Assembly (NCBI RefSeq): GCF_000204055.1
Contig: NW_006768794.1
Span: 897,775 to 961,774 of the forward strand
Reading direction: 5' to 3'
DNA length: 64,000 nt
From: Melampsora larici-populina 98AG31
Lineage: Eukaryota > Basidiomycota > Pucciniomycetes > Pucciniales > Melampsoraceae
This document shows, piece by piece, positions 12,088 through 24,014 of this stretch (positions are counted from its first letter, which is position 1; each line of letters begins with the position of its first letter). The translations under genes and the position numbers were made by a program. A model generated the notes under the pieces. That model searched no databases. It saw only the letters and a program-made list of their open reading frames with translations, and had not been told where the DNA came from.

Positions 12088-12840
12088 CATCTACTTAACA
12101 AAAGCCAAGGTATGTCATTAGCTCCGTCAATATGTGATTACGCTAAAGCTGTGTTTATTTCAGACTGAATTGGCCAGCTATAATGCTAGCCCTATGTATC
12201 AGATGTTTGAAACTGATATAAAGATCAATGTCAACACACTCCAAGGTGTCAAGGTCCCAATTGTTACCAAATGGAATGGAAGCTCACTGAAACACAATCA
12301 TGCTTACCAAATTAATGGTGAAGTTGCCGCTGGCAGTATCAACAGCATTTCCACAATCTTTGAAGAGCCAAATAACACCATTTCTCTTAACCATGCCAAA
12401 GTTTGTCTTAACTGTCTCCTTAATGAGTCACTACACAGGGCGTTGGCTTGATTGGAGAATGGTCATGCTGCAACAGAACTCCCAATGGACTCGCTGTCAA
12501 ATATATAAAGGTGTTGCATCAGAGCTGCACTTATCAGCCAAGGAACTCGCACTCCCCGTCACACACCACTAAGTTGACTGTTTCGATCTCAATGTCACAG
12601 CATCAACACCTTTACACCGTCTATCTCATTGATTCACACATCACAACCAACTTGAGTATGGGCACTCTGAATGTGGGTAATGTGATCACACTGTGGGGCA
12701 ATGTCATTGGTCATCAAATAGACACAAATACCTGGGAGATTGAATTCAGTGTGGTTCTCAACTATCTGCTTCAATTTAATACGGAAACACGTCTGGAGAG
12801 GGCAAAAATGATGAACGTTCAGCCCCATTGGTGGTGATGT
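12088..12840 (+). pseudogene. Decayed spliced gene, copy B of the duplicated family
   Basis: It begins with an exon-like piece starting CAGCAGCATCTAC, a GTATGT...TTTCAG intron (12110-12163), then a frame at 12164-12450 carrying LQGVKVPIVTK, GEVAAG and FEEPNNTI. A further frame carries LNVGNVITLWGNVIGHQIDT and NTWEIE (about 12655-12745). Order, spacing and intron position match copy A, so the two derive from one spliced ancestor. Frameshifts separate the blocks. The function is unknown. A repetitive, transposon-associated gene family is as likely as a host paralogue pair. Confidence 0.5.
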
Positions 12841-14581
12841 GGGATGGCATGTGTTGACCAGAGACTTTTGCCGCACTGCAATGTGGAAAAATGGACCAGG
12901 GAGGCAGTGGCATGAGCGGGGGGGACTAGACACGGGGGGGCCATGGCTCTTTGGGGTGCAACATTAGGTGTGATAGACTTTTGGTCATGATGATGACAAT
13001 GAGGATGTGCAAGGGAGCAGCATGATGCTATTCCTGGGAGGGCGGCGAGCCACCCCCGAAGCTCTAGTTCAAGTTAAAGGTAAACCATGTTCGCCGGCAA
13101 AACCTGATTAAACTCCCAATCCCTACTACCAATTTGCAGGTTTACACGCTCAACACATTTAATCTGGTTTCCACACGCCTCACCTGCCTTACCCTCATCC
13201 CAAATTTGTTACTCACAAGTCACTCCTCTAGGCTCTCATCAAACCAATTCTAATCAGGTAAGCATTTCTATCTACAAATTCAACTCCATTCACCTACTCA
13301 TCCATCCTTACAATCTTATCACATTGATCCTCATCAATCTGGCACACTTTCTCTCAAGTTGGTAGAAGACATCCAGATTTTCTATAAGGATATTGATCCG
13401 GCTGTTGATTCACCCTCCGGCTCAAGACTTTTGTCACTCCCATCATCACCCACCAGTCGTGATCATGCCATCCAATAGCATTCCACTTTCTCAAGAGATC
13501 TCATTGTCCATCTCATCTCTAGAGCTCACTGAAGTTCGGAATGAGTTAAGATGAGAAGTTGAGACCCAAGTTGAATTCAAGATTTGAGGTTCATTGTTTT
13601 GTAAGTTTCTTCAACATTTTCTTTATCAACTCGCTACACGATCACCACCACCACTATCACACACTTCAATCTGGTAAATGCAACTTCAAGTAAATTGAGA
13701 TGTGATATCAGAGTGGTATGTGTGGATAAGAGGCAAATTGAATCATCTCCTTCCTCAAACACATACATCAGGAGCTTGGACTGACCTTGTGTCCATCAAA
13801 ATAGACTATCATTGCTGCCAGTCAAAGAAAGGTTCCACAAATTGCCATGAGGATTGGTTTTTACCAAAGGTATTGATACCACCTGAAGTGGCTCAGAACA
13901 CAACCACTCATCTAATCAATACATCTCGTAAATATATGGGACCGGCCTGACAATCTGAACAACCTTCACATCAAATCAGCAGTGTTTTCATTACTTTACC
14001 TAAATCGTTCTGCCTCTCTGGTGAATCAACCTGCAATCTATTCACATCTTCAGGATTCTATCAGCTCAAATGTTTTACTTGATTTGAGTCTGAGCTTCAA
14101 GAGCCAGCAACCTCCCTCTCACCTATGAAAAACTGATGTTCAATGAATTTAACCATTTCCAATTATGTGAAAAGAAAAATAAAGTGCACCAAACTATAAA
14201 TTCAACTAAACTACATTGTTTGGAGCAATAGGATCAGGTAAAAGTTAATTATGGGAAATTCAGTTGAAGAAGATATTTTGAGGAGAATAATAATGGAGGT
14301 AGTGAAACAGTTGTAAATAGTGTTGAGTATAAAGGTGCTGATGTATACATTAATCTGTTTTAAGTGTCTTTTGCTTTGCTGGTCAAAGTTCTTAAACTTA
14401 GTTATGAGCTATGATCATGTATGGGGGTGTTTAGTACATCATGACAAGTTAAATGTGTGATGTGTGCACACCTGGTGATTTTTGGAGGCTTGCATGAAAT
14501 GGTTCCAGGGTGGGAAATGGATGAAATAAATCCTCACAAGAAGATGATGTCAAATTGCTAAATTAATTAAACATGATTGGT
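12841..14581. other. Gene-free stretch
   Basis: No supported gene. 12900-12955 contains G-runs on the plus strand. A frame at 13702-13950 (82 codons) has no recognisable motif. Confidence 0.4.
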
Positions 14582-14607
14582 GCGGCACCCGCCGCTGAAC
14601 GGGCTAG
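14582..14607 (+). mobile_element. Helitron-like 3' terminus (hairpin + CTAG)
   Basis: The hairpin GCGGCACCCGCCGC (14582-14595) is followed eight bases later by CTAG (14604-14607) and T, with the same spacing and nearly the same stem as at 6745. No Helitron protein is seen upstream, so this would be the end of a non-autonomous copy. Confidence 0.5.
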
Positions 14608-14608
14608 T

Positions 14609-16749
14609 GTTTTGTTTAAATGTTGACCGTCAATATAAGGTCTTATGTAAGGTCTTATGATGTCTTCTTCCTTCTATTGTGACAGTTTTCTACTCCCACC
14701 ATGTCAAAGTATCTCTAGGCCTGATTACTTTCATTGATGGATCAGATTGGCTTGGGAAGATTGGTTTGTTTGATTTGGCAAACAATTGAATTGATGGAAG
14801 ATTCAAGTAGGGAAAAAGAAGTGAAATCAGTGTTGATTTTGGCTAAAGTGATCAAAGTTGTTGGCTAAAGTGTTCAAACTCATCAAGGTTGAAACTCTTC
14901 AGGAATCAAAACATTTGTTATATCAAACGTATACCACTCTTCAAGATTAATACATCATCATCAGTGCCAAAAAGATAGAGTATAGATAAAGCTTGGAGAT
15001 TTTATTAAAATCCAAAGAAAAAGGAGTGATTGATTTCTTGAGCTCTTGTAATCAAATCCTTGGTTTTTCTTCTCTATTCATCTTTCAAATTATTCAATTT
15101 GATCTCTTCTTTTTTTACTTTCTTCAAGTTTTGATGGTACATTTAAAAAAGGTTAGATTTTTTTCTTTCCATTCATGTACATTCTTTATCCAAGAGATTG
15201 AACTCAAGATGATTTCTTTTGACAGTTTATAGAAACTTGTTGGTTCTTTAACAAAAGCAGTTACAATAAGATTAAACCAAACAAATAAGAAAAAAATTGT
15301 CTAGAGATTAACAGGAATTCCTTTTGATAAGAATTATTGACCGTGTTCTTAGGTTTATAAAGGTTTCTTAAATAATGTATATCTGATCAAGTTTGTAAAG
15401 TGTAAAAAGATTTCAGGCAATTCAAAAACAACTCATAGTCTGATGTGAAGATAATCAGTCAAGAAGGTATGGTTTACATGACAAGTTTTAATGATTGGTC
15501 AATTTAGAATGATTTCTTGATTATCAAGTGGTAAACTAGAATAGATTACATTCAATTTGATCTCTTCCAAAGATGATTAACAAGATAATCCAATTCAAGT
15601 TAACCTATCACATACACATCCCTTCCAAGAAAGCTTGATTTATTCTCTCCTATGCAAAACTCATACTGTTGGTTTTGTCAAGTTTTTTCTTTTCACAAAG
15701 TTGAGAAATATGGAAGGAAGAGGACTAAGAGGATCCTCAGGCTCCAATGACATTCATGCCTTCTTATGACCCTGCATTTCACATCTTTTGAAATGCATCT
15801 GCTAGACCTTTTATGATTGTTGTTTGGCTTTCATGGCTTGATAGCGTTCCGCTTTTCCGATGCTTGTTGCTCTCGTTGCCGTATATGTAAAAGACATTTC
15901 ATCATCCCATCGAGTAAAATAACTCAAATTAAGATTGACTTCATATCGCTGTGATGAGGTCAAAAGATTGGAATGAAAACATGTTGATTTACTGTGAAAA
16001 CAAATTGGGTAAGCATCTCTTGGCTCATAAGTCAGGTGCTCGTTATTTTCTTGGATTTCATCAAAAGACAAACTTCCGACATCAGAAATGAGAACTTAAA
16101 GAGTGCTATATCGATTCATAAATAGATTGACGATCTACTCAAGATATTGATCTTGATACGAATGCGACCCGTTGGAAAACCTTAATGAGCAATCGTTTGA
16201 TTTACTGTGAAGAGAGATCCATACAATGATATCCTGATTGCCAAGCATTGATCGTTGCACTGAAAAGTACGATTCGATATTCATAACTGAAATCATCGAG
16301 ACATACTTTGCCGTGTTTAGTCACAGCAATGGGTTCTAGCCGACTTATCTCTTGGGGAATCCCATTTCAATAATTGAGGAGAAAGCCCTATCACGTCTTG
16401 GCGTCACAGTATGTTCACAGCTCCGATTTCCATGGTTTCATGAGAAAGATGAGAGGTAAAGCTCCATTTTTTCAAGTAGGAGAGTTTTATAGTACGAACT
16501 TGTAACTTGGCAATAGTCAAAAGGTATAAAGGCTTACCTTTCTATAGCATTTCAATCATATTTCTTCAAACAATTCCTCAACGTACTCAATAAATCTTAC
16601 GAAGAAACATTCTAAAGAATTCTATCAACTCGAATTTAAATCTCATCAAAGTGAGTAGAGAGCTGTAGAGAGCTACTCTTGAATAGATCAATATTATCAT
16701 TCAATTTAGTCCCATCTGATTTTTTCTTTACTTTTTATGTTCATTAAAG
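14609..16749. other. AT-rich stretch upstream of the secreted-protein gene
   Basis: No supported gene apart from the weak minus-strand frame at 15811-16071. The final 300 bp contains the presumed promoter and 5' UTR of the gene starting at 16750, but no single promoter motif stands out. Confidence 0.35.
15811..16071 (-). pseudogene. Unidentified coding-like fragment
   Basis: An 86-codon minus-strand frame with a protein-like composition (CFHSKSTCFHSN, LSYFTRWDDEM, YTATRATSIGKAERY) and no recognised domain. Upstream on the same strand (16090-16460) further short coding-like stretches appear in other frames, for example around 16150-16310, where VWISLHSKSNDCSLRF reads open. I could not join them with credible introns. 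It may be a broken gene or exons of one whose first exon I cannot find. Confidence 0.25.
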
Positions 16750-17078
16750 ATGTTATCATCAACCTTTTTAAAGATGATTGTAATCAGTTTATCTGCGACT
16801 GCTACTGCGATAGCTCAAACTTACAGACTCTCATGTGATCCAGAAGTTCAAAATCCAGCAGGGTAAGTTATTTATCTTTCTGAAAAAAAAACACGAAACT
16901 GAAACTAATCAAAATTCATGGTCATCAATTCCTTCTGTTGTTTTTTGTGGATTTCAGTTGTTTTGACTATGGATATTGCGCTGCTGGTGGTTTTTTTATG
17001 AGTTGTGCTGGTCCACCTGCTGATTGTCAAAGTGGACATTCATATTGTTCTGAAAAATGTAATTGTATTAGGAATTAA
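16750..17078 (+). CDS. Small cysteine-rich secreted protein (candidate effector)
   Basis: Two exons, 16750-16862 and 16958-17078, are joined by a GTAAGT...TTTCAG intron and give 77 residues. The frame is kept exactly across the junction (a glycine codon split 2+1). The first 23 or so residues form a signal peptide: MLSSTFLKMIVISLSATA then TAIAQ, with probable cleavage after AIA. The mature part is about 54 residues with eight cysteines, including QNPAGCFDYGYCAAGG, MSCAG, ADCQ, YCSEKCNC. An even number of cysteines in a short secreted product fits a disulphide-stabilised apoplastic protein, as commonly found among candidate effectors of rust fungi (family knowledge). No enzymatic motif is present. 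It stands alone, with the lyase-kinase fusion gene about 950 bp downstream on the opposite strand. Function is unproven. Confidence 0.8.
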
Positions 17079-18023
17079 AGTATACAAAGATACGAGAAAT
17101 TTAGGATACCTTTTTTCTTGTGAAGTTGATTTCTTGCGATTTGTTTTTATTAAATTATCCATGATTTTTGTTTTTCTTTTTTTCTTTATCTTCTGTTCTT
17201 GGTCAGGATCTTCCGTAGGATTTGTTTCTCGTCTGTTTTACCCAAGTTGATTTTACTTACAGTCCATACATCTAATGGCTGACTTGTATCTGCTTGAAAT
17301 CTTGTCTTGAACGCTTGTATACATGATCAATCTCTACTTGTTTGTATGCCTTCGCAATTGTAAACACGGGGTATATTTAAAATGAAATGGGATACGTAGG
17401 TACATCAGAAGACCTTCACAAAAATGTCTCAATAACTAGTCCATGACATGGAAATATCAGGAAACATCAACTTGTCTTTTGTTTATTGTGAGATGCCAAG
17501 GTACAAGGTCTTGACATGTTTTTTCTGCATTATCCCCAGAATGACAGGAGTGTACCATAGCTATTATGCTAGCTAATCTACCTCCAAGTTTTGTTAGAAA
17601 AAATGAAATCTTCCAAGCCCCTCAAGAGAAGTTTGTCAAATTCAAGTCAGTGACCATGAGGAATTCCAAAAAAAATCAAGAAAAGCATGTACAAAAGTGT
17701 ACAACATCAAAAACTAAACTCAACAAAGATAGTCATTTAAACTTCTTGATCAACAAAACTTATTTTTCTTACCAAGATGATATATTATACATATTCTTAA
17801 AAATGTATTTCAACTTTACCTCAAACCAAAAAACTCTAATTGCATCATGATCATGATCATCATCAAAATGATAAGTTCATAAAACATCAAGTCATAAACC
17901 TATCAATTCCTTCTCTAAACAATACAAAAAAAACAAATCATGATCCTTCTTTTTTCTAAAAACCCTTCATGTTTGAAGTTCAAAATCTAATCTTAGATCT
18001 ATTTTGTCCCCAAACAAATTAAA
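17079..18023. other. Intergenic region between convergent genes
   Basis: The secreted-protein gene (+) and the lyase-kinase fusion gene (-) converge here. I see AT-rich 3' flanks, a short frame at 17566-17850 without motifs, and nothing else supportable. Confidence 0.4.
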
Positions 18024-20961
18024 TCAATTCACAAAGAACCAATCCTCTCCTTTGCCTTCAAGTACATCAATCTTTAATCTTTCATCGCTCTTCTTCATGA
18101 AATCTTCTTGACGAGTCAAAATTCGATCAACTTTAATTCCAACACCTCTACCTCCTACTTTAGTACGATAAGCTTTAAATCCGTTTTGATTTAATTCATT
18201 CATCACTTCATCTGTCTTAGAAAACGCTAAAAAAGAAACCCGATTTCTCAATTTTATAAACCCAAAAAGATAAACAAAGAAAGAGCTTACCAGAGGGTAA
18301 AAGAGTAATAGCACAACCACCACCACCTGCACCCGTTAATTTGCTCTTCAAACCAAACCGTTTACCAACCAAAGAAACCTGATCTAAAGCCTGATGACCA
18401 ACCCCAAGTGAAACTAATAACTCATGACACTTCACCATCAATCCACCTAAGCCATCTTCAGATTTTTCAATCTCTTTTTCATCTAAAAGGATTTCTTCAG
18501 CTAGATGAGTGATTTGATCGATTTCTTGTAAAATTGATGTAATATAATCAGGTTCTTGTACTTTACGATCTCCCACTGATTTCACTAATGCTTTTGTATC
18601 TCGACTGATTTGAGTATCAGTGACTAAAAAACCTAATGCTTTAAATCCATTTAATCTTTCTTGACATCCTTCGGGTCCTTTTCTATATCCGATCGCTCCT
18701 CCATACGTCGAAACTGTATTATCGACTCCTGATGGGTTTCCATGTAAGATTTTCTCTCCTAGGAATGCCCATTGATTGATCATAGCTGCTGAAGCCGTGT
18801 CAATACAGGCAGAGGTTGGTACTTGGAGATGGGCATGAGTGTAGAGTAATGCAGTTGATAATGAAACTGAGTATGCTGCTGATGAACCTAATCCTGCACC
18901 AATGGGTAAAGCTGAACGAACGGTATACACTTGTGCACGTCTAGTTTTAAGAAATGATATATCAGTATAAAGTTTGGTAAGAGGTTGAGATGATTAGAAA
19001 AATGTAAAAAAATACTTACCGTTTCTCAGAAACGGCTAGATGTACAAACAGATAAAGAAAAGCATGAGCCGCTTCAACTAAATTAGGTTTCTCTACTTTT
19101 TCTTTCACAAGTTGAAGTATAGCTTCAGAAAGTTGTTTGTCCACTTTCAATTCACCCGTTCCATTAAGCTTTGGAACTGATTGCCATGGTAATTGATTCA
19201 AGTTCCAAGAAATCGTTAAATTTGAATCAGGTAAGACGAGTTTAACTTGATCTTCTTCTTCTTCTAATGGTTCAACTAAACAATAACACTTCAAATCTAT
19301 AGCTGCTGCTAATGCTTTTTTCTCGTATACTACTGCATGTTCACCAAAAAGGATGATTTTACCAGGAGCAGAAACAAGGATGGTAGAAGGAGCCAAACGG
19401 AGAAGAGAAGATACTGCGGCTTGTGCTGGTCCTTCTTCATCAGCATTCACGATTTGGGATCCGGTTTGGGATTCAATCGAATCACTTCGGTTCATCACTC
19501 TTTCCAAACCAGTACCGACTGCTGATTCATCAATCGTTCGGATCGCTCCAGCTTCTATTAAGGCCGATTCAAGATCTTCTAGAAGATCATCACAATCTTC
19601 TATTCCAACACAGAGTCGAATCAAGTCCTCGGGTAAATTACGTGCTGCTCGAACGGCTGGGTCGATAGAAGCGTGACTGTGTACAACAATTGATTGGGAA
19701 AACAAAAGTAGGTAAGTAAGAGGGTACAAATCAAGCCCAAAAGAGAACATCAACTTACGACATGAGACATGGCATACTGATCAAACTATTCACACATCCA
19801 AAACTAACACTAATACCCCATAACCTAGCCGAACTAACAATCTTTTCACTCAACTCTTTATCACCAGTTTCAAAACTAAGAACAGCACCCGGACCCTTAG
19901 CCAATCGATCATGAATATCTTTTCCACGATGATTTGGAAGTCCAGGATAATTAACCTTGAAACCTAACTGATTTAAATAATGAGCTACTCTGATCGCACT
20001 AGCTTGTTGACGATCTAATCGGATGGCCAAAGTCTTAACACCTCTTAATAATAAAAAACAATCAAAAGGTGCTAAACCGTTTCCAATACTATTGATCACA
20101 AATCCGATTTGTCGTGCAAGTTCATCTGAATTACAAATCACTAAACCTGCCATTAAATCATGATGACCACTTAAATATTTAGTACCTGAATCATAAACAA
20201 GATCTGCACCGAATTCCAATGGTCTCATTAAATAAGGTGACATCATCGTATTATCTACTACTATTAATGTATTGGGCATCACTGCTTTAACTTGTTTTGA
20301 AATTTCTTCTATATCTACAATCTGTAATAAAGGATTGGTTGGACTTTCGAGTAAGACGATTTTCACTTTACTATCTGATTTCAAGAATGGTTGAATCGTT
20401 TCGATTTTAGTGGTATCAAGATGATGTGTAATAATTCCTCCATGTTCTTTTAAATAGGTTAATAATCGATTAGAGCCTCCATACAAGTCATTTCCTGCTA
20501 TGATTTCATCTCCTGGTTTTAATGTTCTAAAGATTATATCTAGAGCTCCCATTCCAGATGTGACTGCAAAAGCATGTTTAGCTCCTGAGATTTTGGCAAT
20601 ATGGTGTTCTGGAGTTTCGAGTGCCCGAAATACGAAAGAAATCAAATGAAAGTCAGTATGATGATGTGACTATATGTGATGTTATGGAGATTGAAAACTG
20701 ACCAAGAAAAGTACGACTGGGATTCCCACTTCGACTGTAATCGTAAGCTCCTCCCATACCTTTAAAAGTAGCAGTTTGATAGATTGGTACACTAGATGAT
20801 CCGTGACGATCTTTATGATCAGCGTCAGGATTATCGACAGTAGTACAGAGGGTAGAGAATCGGTATCCAAGAGCTGAACGAGGATAACGTAGAGCACTAG
20901 AAGCAGTCGAGACTACTGAAGCAGATAGGGGTGAAATTGATCGATGGTGATTGTTTGCCAT
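18024..20961 (-). CDS. STR3-ERG12: Cystathionine beta-lyase / mevalonate kinase fusion
   Basis: Five exons on the minus strand (20961-20703, 20608-19759, 19676-19020, 18940-18291, 18226-18024) keep one frame and give 872 residues. All introns are GT-AG and 64-94 bp. Residues about 50-410 are a PLP-dependent trans-sulfuration enzyme: [39 protein letters not shown], the PLP lysine in [15 protein letters not shown] (about K230), and [14 protein letters not shown] typical of cystathionine beta-lyase rather than gamma-lyase. It makes homocysteine for methionine synthesis. After a linker of about 55 residues, residues about 466-872 are a GHMP kinase: [28 protein letters not shown], catalytic Asp in [11 protein letters not shown] (about 662), and [11 protein letters not shown]. 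It phosphorylates mevalonate in the sterol/isoprenoid pathway. Exon 3 itself contains the lyase C-terminus, the linker and the kinase N-terminus with no stop. Both halves keep their key residues and are near normal length. No targeting signal is obvious, so the protein is probably cytosolic. Confidence 0.92.
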
Positions 20962-23228
20962 TTTGTGTGATTGTGAGATTTTGAAGGTTGAAAGTTGATG
21001 GTACTTAGATCAGAGAGGTTGATGATGATTGAATGAATGCTGAAGAAGCAACGTTTTGAAAGGACCGGCGACCTTGAGATTATCGAGTTAAATTGAAAAT
21101 CTTGTTAAAAGTTGAGAATAGGAGATTGGTTGTGAAGTGAAAGGAGTCAAGTGGAGAAAGAAAAAAAAGAAAAAGACAGAGAGAGACAGACAGACTTTGA
21201 ATTTAAAGCTGTTCGACTAAAACTAAAACTCCGGAAAAAACTCAACCCAGTTTCATCAAAATGACGCAACCGATACCTTTTGAAACGCAATTTCAAGTTT
21301 CATACTTCTCTCTTCATCATCAGCTTCATGCTTTCTCAGAGGATCACTTCAGAAAGAAACGAAACTTCTATGGATAAGAGCATGTTTGTTTGTCCAACCA
21401 AGCAAATTGCGTGGGGCTCTATATTTAAAAAGAGACATCCATATGTATGTACCTAAAACAAACTATGTACGCAAGAAAATTATAAAGTGATCGTGGCCCC
21501 ACAAATAGCTAAACTGATTGATCCCTTTATCGGAATGCACTGCAATCTCAGCTAGCAGAGTACGTAGTGAACAACAACGGGTAGTACTTTGATTTTGATT
21601 TAAGGGTTGGATCCGCTGAAGTGGAGGGAGCACCGGTAGGACTAGGGATACCCTCACAGGAGGGTTGGATCATAGAAGTATGTACAATTTATGTAAATGA
21701 AACATCATTTGGTGTGAGACTATGAAGTGGGGGAAAGAGGGCAAGTGTTGATTCTTCAATTGCTCTCCAGTCAGATGTAGAATAAAAGAGTAGATACCAT
21801 TAGGCTTTGAGGGGAGCATAAGGATCAATGGAAGGTCACAAGTCCTTTCCATGTTAATGGTGATTAACATTCCAGAGTGCAAGCACCTTTTATAGACAAA
21901 AACACAGAAATGAAGAAGCCTTCTCAGCACGAGTGCATACTCTTTTCACAAGATATTCAGAATCAAAACTAGAACAATTATGTAAAGATGAAGAAGCCAA
22001 ATGTTGTGATTAATCGGATCAATGAAGTACACCTTGTAAAGTGAAATGCCTGATTTGCAAATAATGACTTGGCGATGATCGATTTTATCCCTCAGCCACA
22101 AAAAGTTACCATCAAAGGCGAGAAGCAGATCTCCTCTATCTTTTCAAGTCGATCAAAGAGATTAACTTTGATTCTTCTATAACCTTTGAACCAACGAGGG
22201 GAAATTTACCCAGTTTTCGTTTGCTATCACCTCAGCACCCTTGAAAGTCCCGAATGAACGGACCAAGTGTGTGCAAACTGTTTTAGCAGATCACTTCAGG
22301 GCTCAAGGAACCCAAAGAGACTATCTGATGATTTCAGGTTCAACTGTGTGGTTTTCTGAACTCTCTAACTGGAGTTGTTGTGATCCACAGTGGAGTCTTC
22401 TTTTTCAGTCATGTCATATTTCCGTCTGCAGTTCACAATTCTTGTAAATCCTGAATCGCACACTTGGAATGAGCATCAAACGAAGCTTTATAGAGGTGCA
22501 CGTTTTTGGCATACTTTACTTCATTTGTTGTTTGATGATACCAATATGTAAGGGCAATACTTGCCGGGAAATGCTCAATGCGACTCTGCATCTCCATTCT
22601 GCGCTGCTCCTTTCCAATACTCGCATGCCACATCTTCCGTGACCGTCCCCCAGTATAAGATTTGACTCTTCAAGTTCGATTTCGATTCATCCTTGATTCT
22701 GGCAAACTATTTCCTGCGGTCATCATGATGGTCAAGGAAAGTGGCTACCTAAAGCTCTGTTTCCTTTGCCTCACGAAAGTGACCAAAATCATACTGTATG
22801 CTGAGTTTCCTCAACTGGTCTTTACTCTTGGCAGATTCGATCAAGAAGAGAGAAATTACACTCATCAAACTGACTCATTCTACATATTTGATTTTGGACT
22901 TGGAAAGAAACGGCTCAGGGCAAACATCTCAATCAACATAATCATCAATCTTAGCTCTGTGCAGGATGGATTACTTAGCTTTGAACGCACGAGACGGTTT
23001 TGATCAAAAGTATATCAAATTCTAAATCCCAAATCCCTTGATTCTTCCTTCCCTTCACTCAGTCTCTGATCATCTCAACAATTGACTTCCTACTCAACAC
23101 ACTCCAAACCGTGAGTTCAGTAAATTCTTTCTTTCTCTTCTTGTGTGTGCACCGGATCCAAACTTACATGAAAGTGCTCCAACAGACTTTCAAATTCGAC
23201 TCATCAACTCAACCACCTACAAGATTCA
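20962..23228. other. Divergent intergenic region
   Basis: This lies between two divergent genes. The first 250 bp is the presumed promoter/5' UTR of the fusion gene and contains a purine-rich tract (about 21160-21195, AAAAAGAAAAAGACAGAGAG). A pyrimidine-rich tract around 23030-23110 precedes the gene at 23229. Short frames between 21463 and 23003 have no motifs and overlap on both strands, so I do not call them. Confidence 0.4.
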
Positions 23229-24014
23229 ATGGCTGACTTCCCGCCACTCCCACTACCAGACTTCGTGAGTCCTAGATTCCGTGCCACTAATTATTTGTTC
23301 ATTAATACGTTTGCTGAAGTATGTTGCAAACTTGTCTTGGTGTGATAGCTCATCGAGGCTCAAGATGGAGATTTTACACCTTACGATGGTCGATCGTTGG
23401 ATGGGCTTTCCGATTCATCAGATCAATCTGATACTCATCTTTTACCCGACACTTCTTTCTCATCACAACCTGCTCCTGGATTATCACCCACAACGTCTAC
23501 CAATCGAAGTCGTGCCACATCTGATGCACTCGAAAGAATCTTGGCCGCTCAAGCTCAGCAATTATCGGCCATCGGACAAGAATGGCATGCTAAATTTTCC
23601 ATTAATCCTATCACATCATCATCTGAGAGATCAAAGGAACAAGTCAACAATGAGCCTCAACTTGATCCAGCCTCTACGTCACTTTCTACTAGAGTGTTAC
23701 CTATCTCTGGGATCTCTACATCTGCTTCCAATCACTCCAAACAAGAGAGAGAGAAAAGCTGGATGGACGACACTGGATGTTCAGTGGCCTCGCTTGCGAG
23801 CCACTCTTTGAGCTTCGAGGACATCGTTGAGGTGAACGATTTTAAGTTAAAAGGCAAATTCGGAGAATCAACAGGCGACTTAAAGGGCACGACACCAATC
23901 ACGCAAGTCGCACTCGAGAAATGGGCTCAACTTCAAGAGCTTGATCACCCAGTCTTTGGCGACAAATCTATTGTTTCGGATTGGTTGAAGAACTTGGATT
24001 CATCCCAGATCTAA
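23229..24014 (+). CDS. Protein of unknown function, Ser-rich, two exons
   Basis: Exon 1 (23229-23264) encodes MADFPPLPLPDF. A GTGAGT...TAG intron of 84 bp follows, and exon 2 (23349-24014) continues in frame to a stop, giving 233 residues. The start sits in the context CAATGG, the first ATG of the spliced frame. The N-terminal half is rich in Ser, Thr, Gln and Asp and probably disordered. A short helical segment reads ALERILAAQAQQLSAIGQEW (about residues 75-95). The C-terminal 80 residues look more ordered (SFEDIVEVNDFKLKGKFG, ending SIVSDWLKNLDSSQI). There is no signal peptide or membrane segment. I do not recognise the family. Composition suggests a nuclear or cytoplasmic adaptor, but that is a guess. 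Confidence 0.65.

Noticed and set aside
18024..20961. Reading the first half as cystathionine gamma-lyase or gamma-synthase
   Set aside because: The lysine context ([13 protein letters not shown]) and the [13 protein letters not shown] block fit the cystathionine beta-lyase branch better. I keep beta-lyase, though only a phylogeny would settle it.
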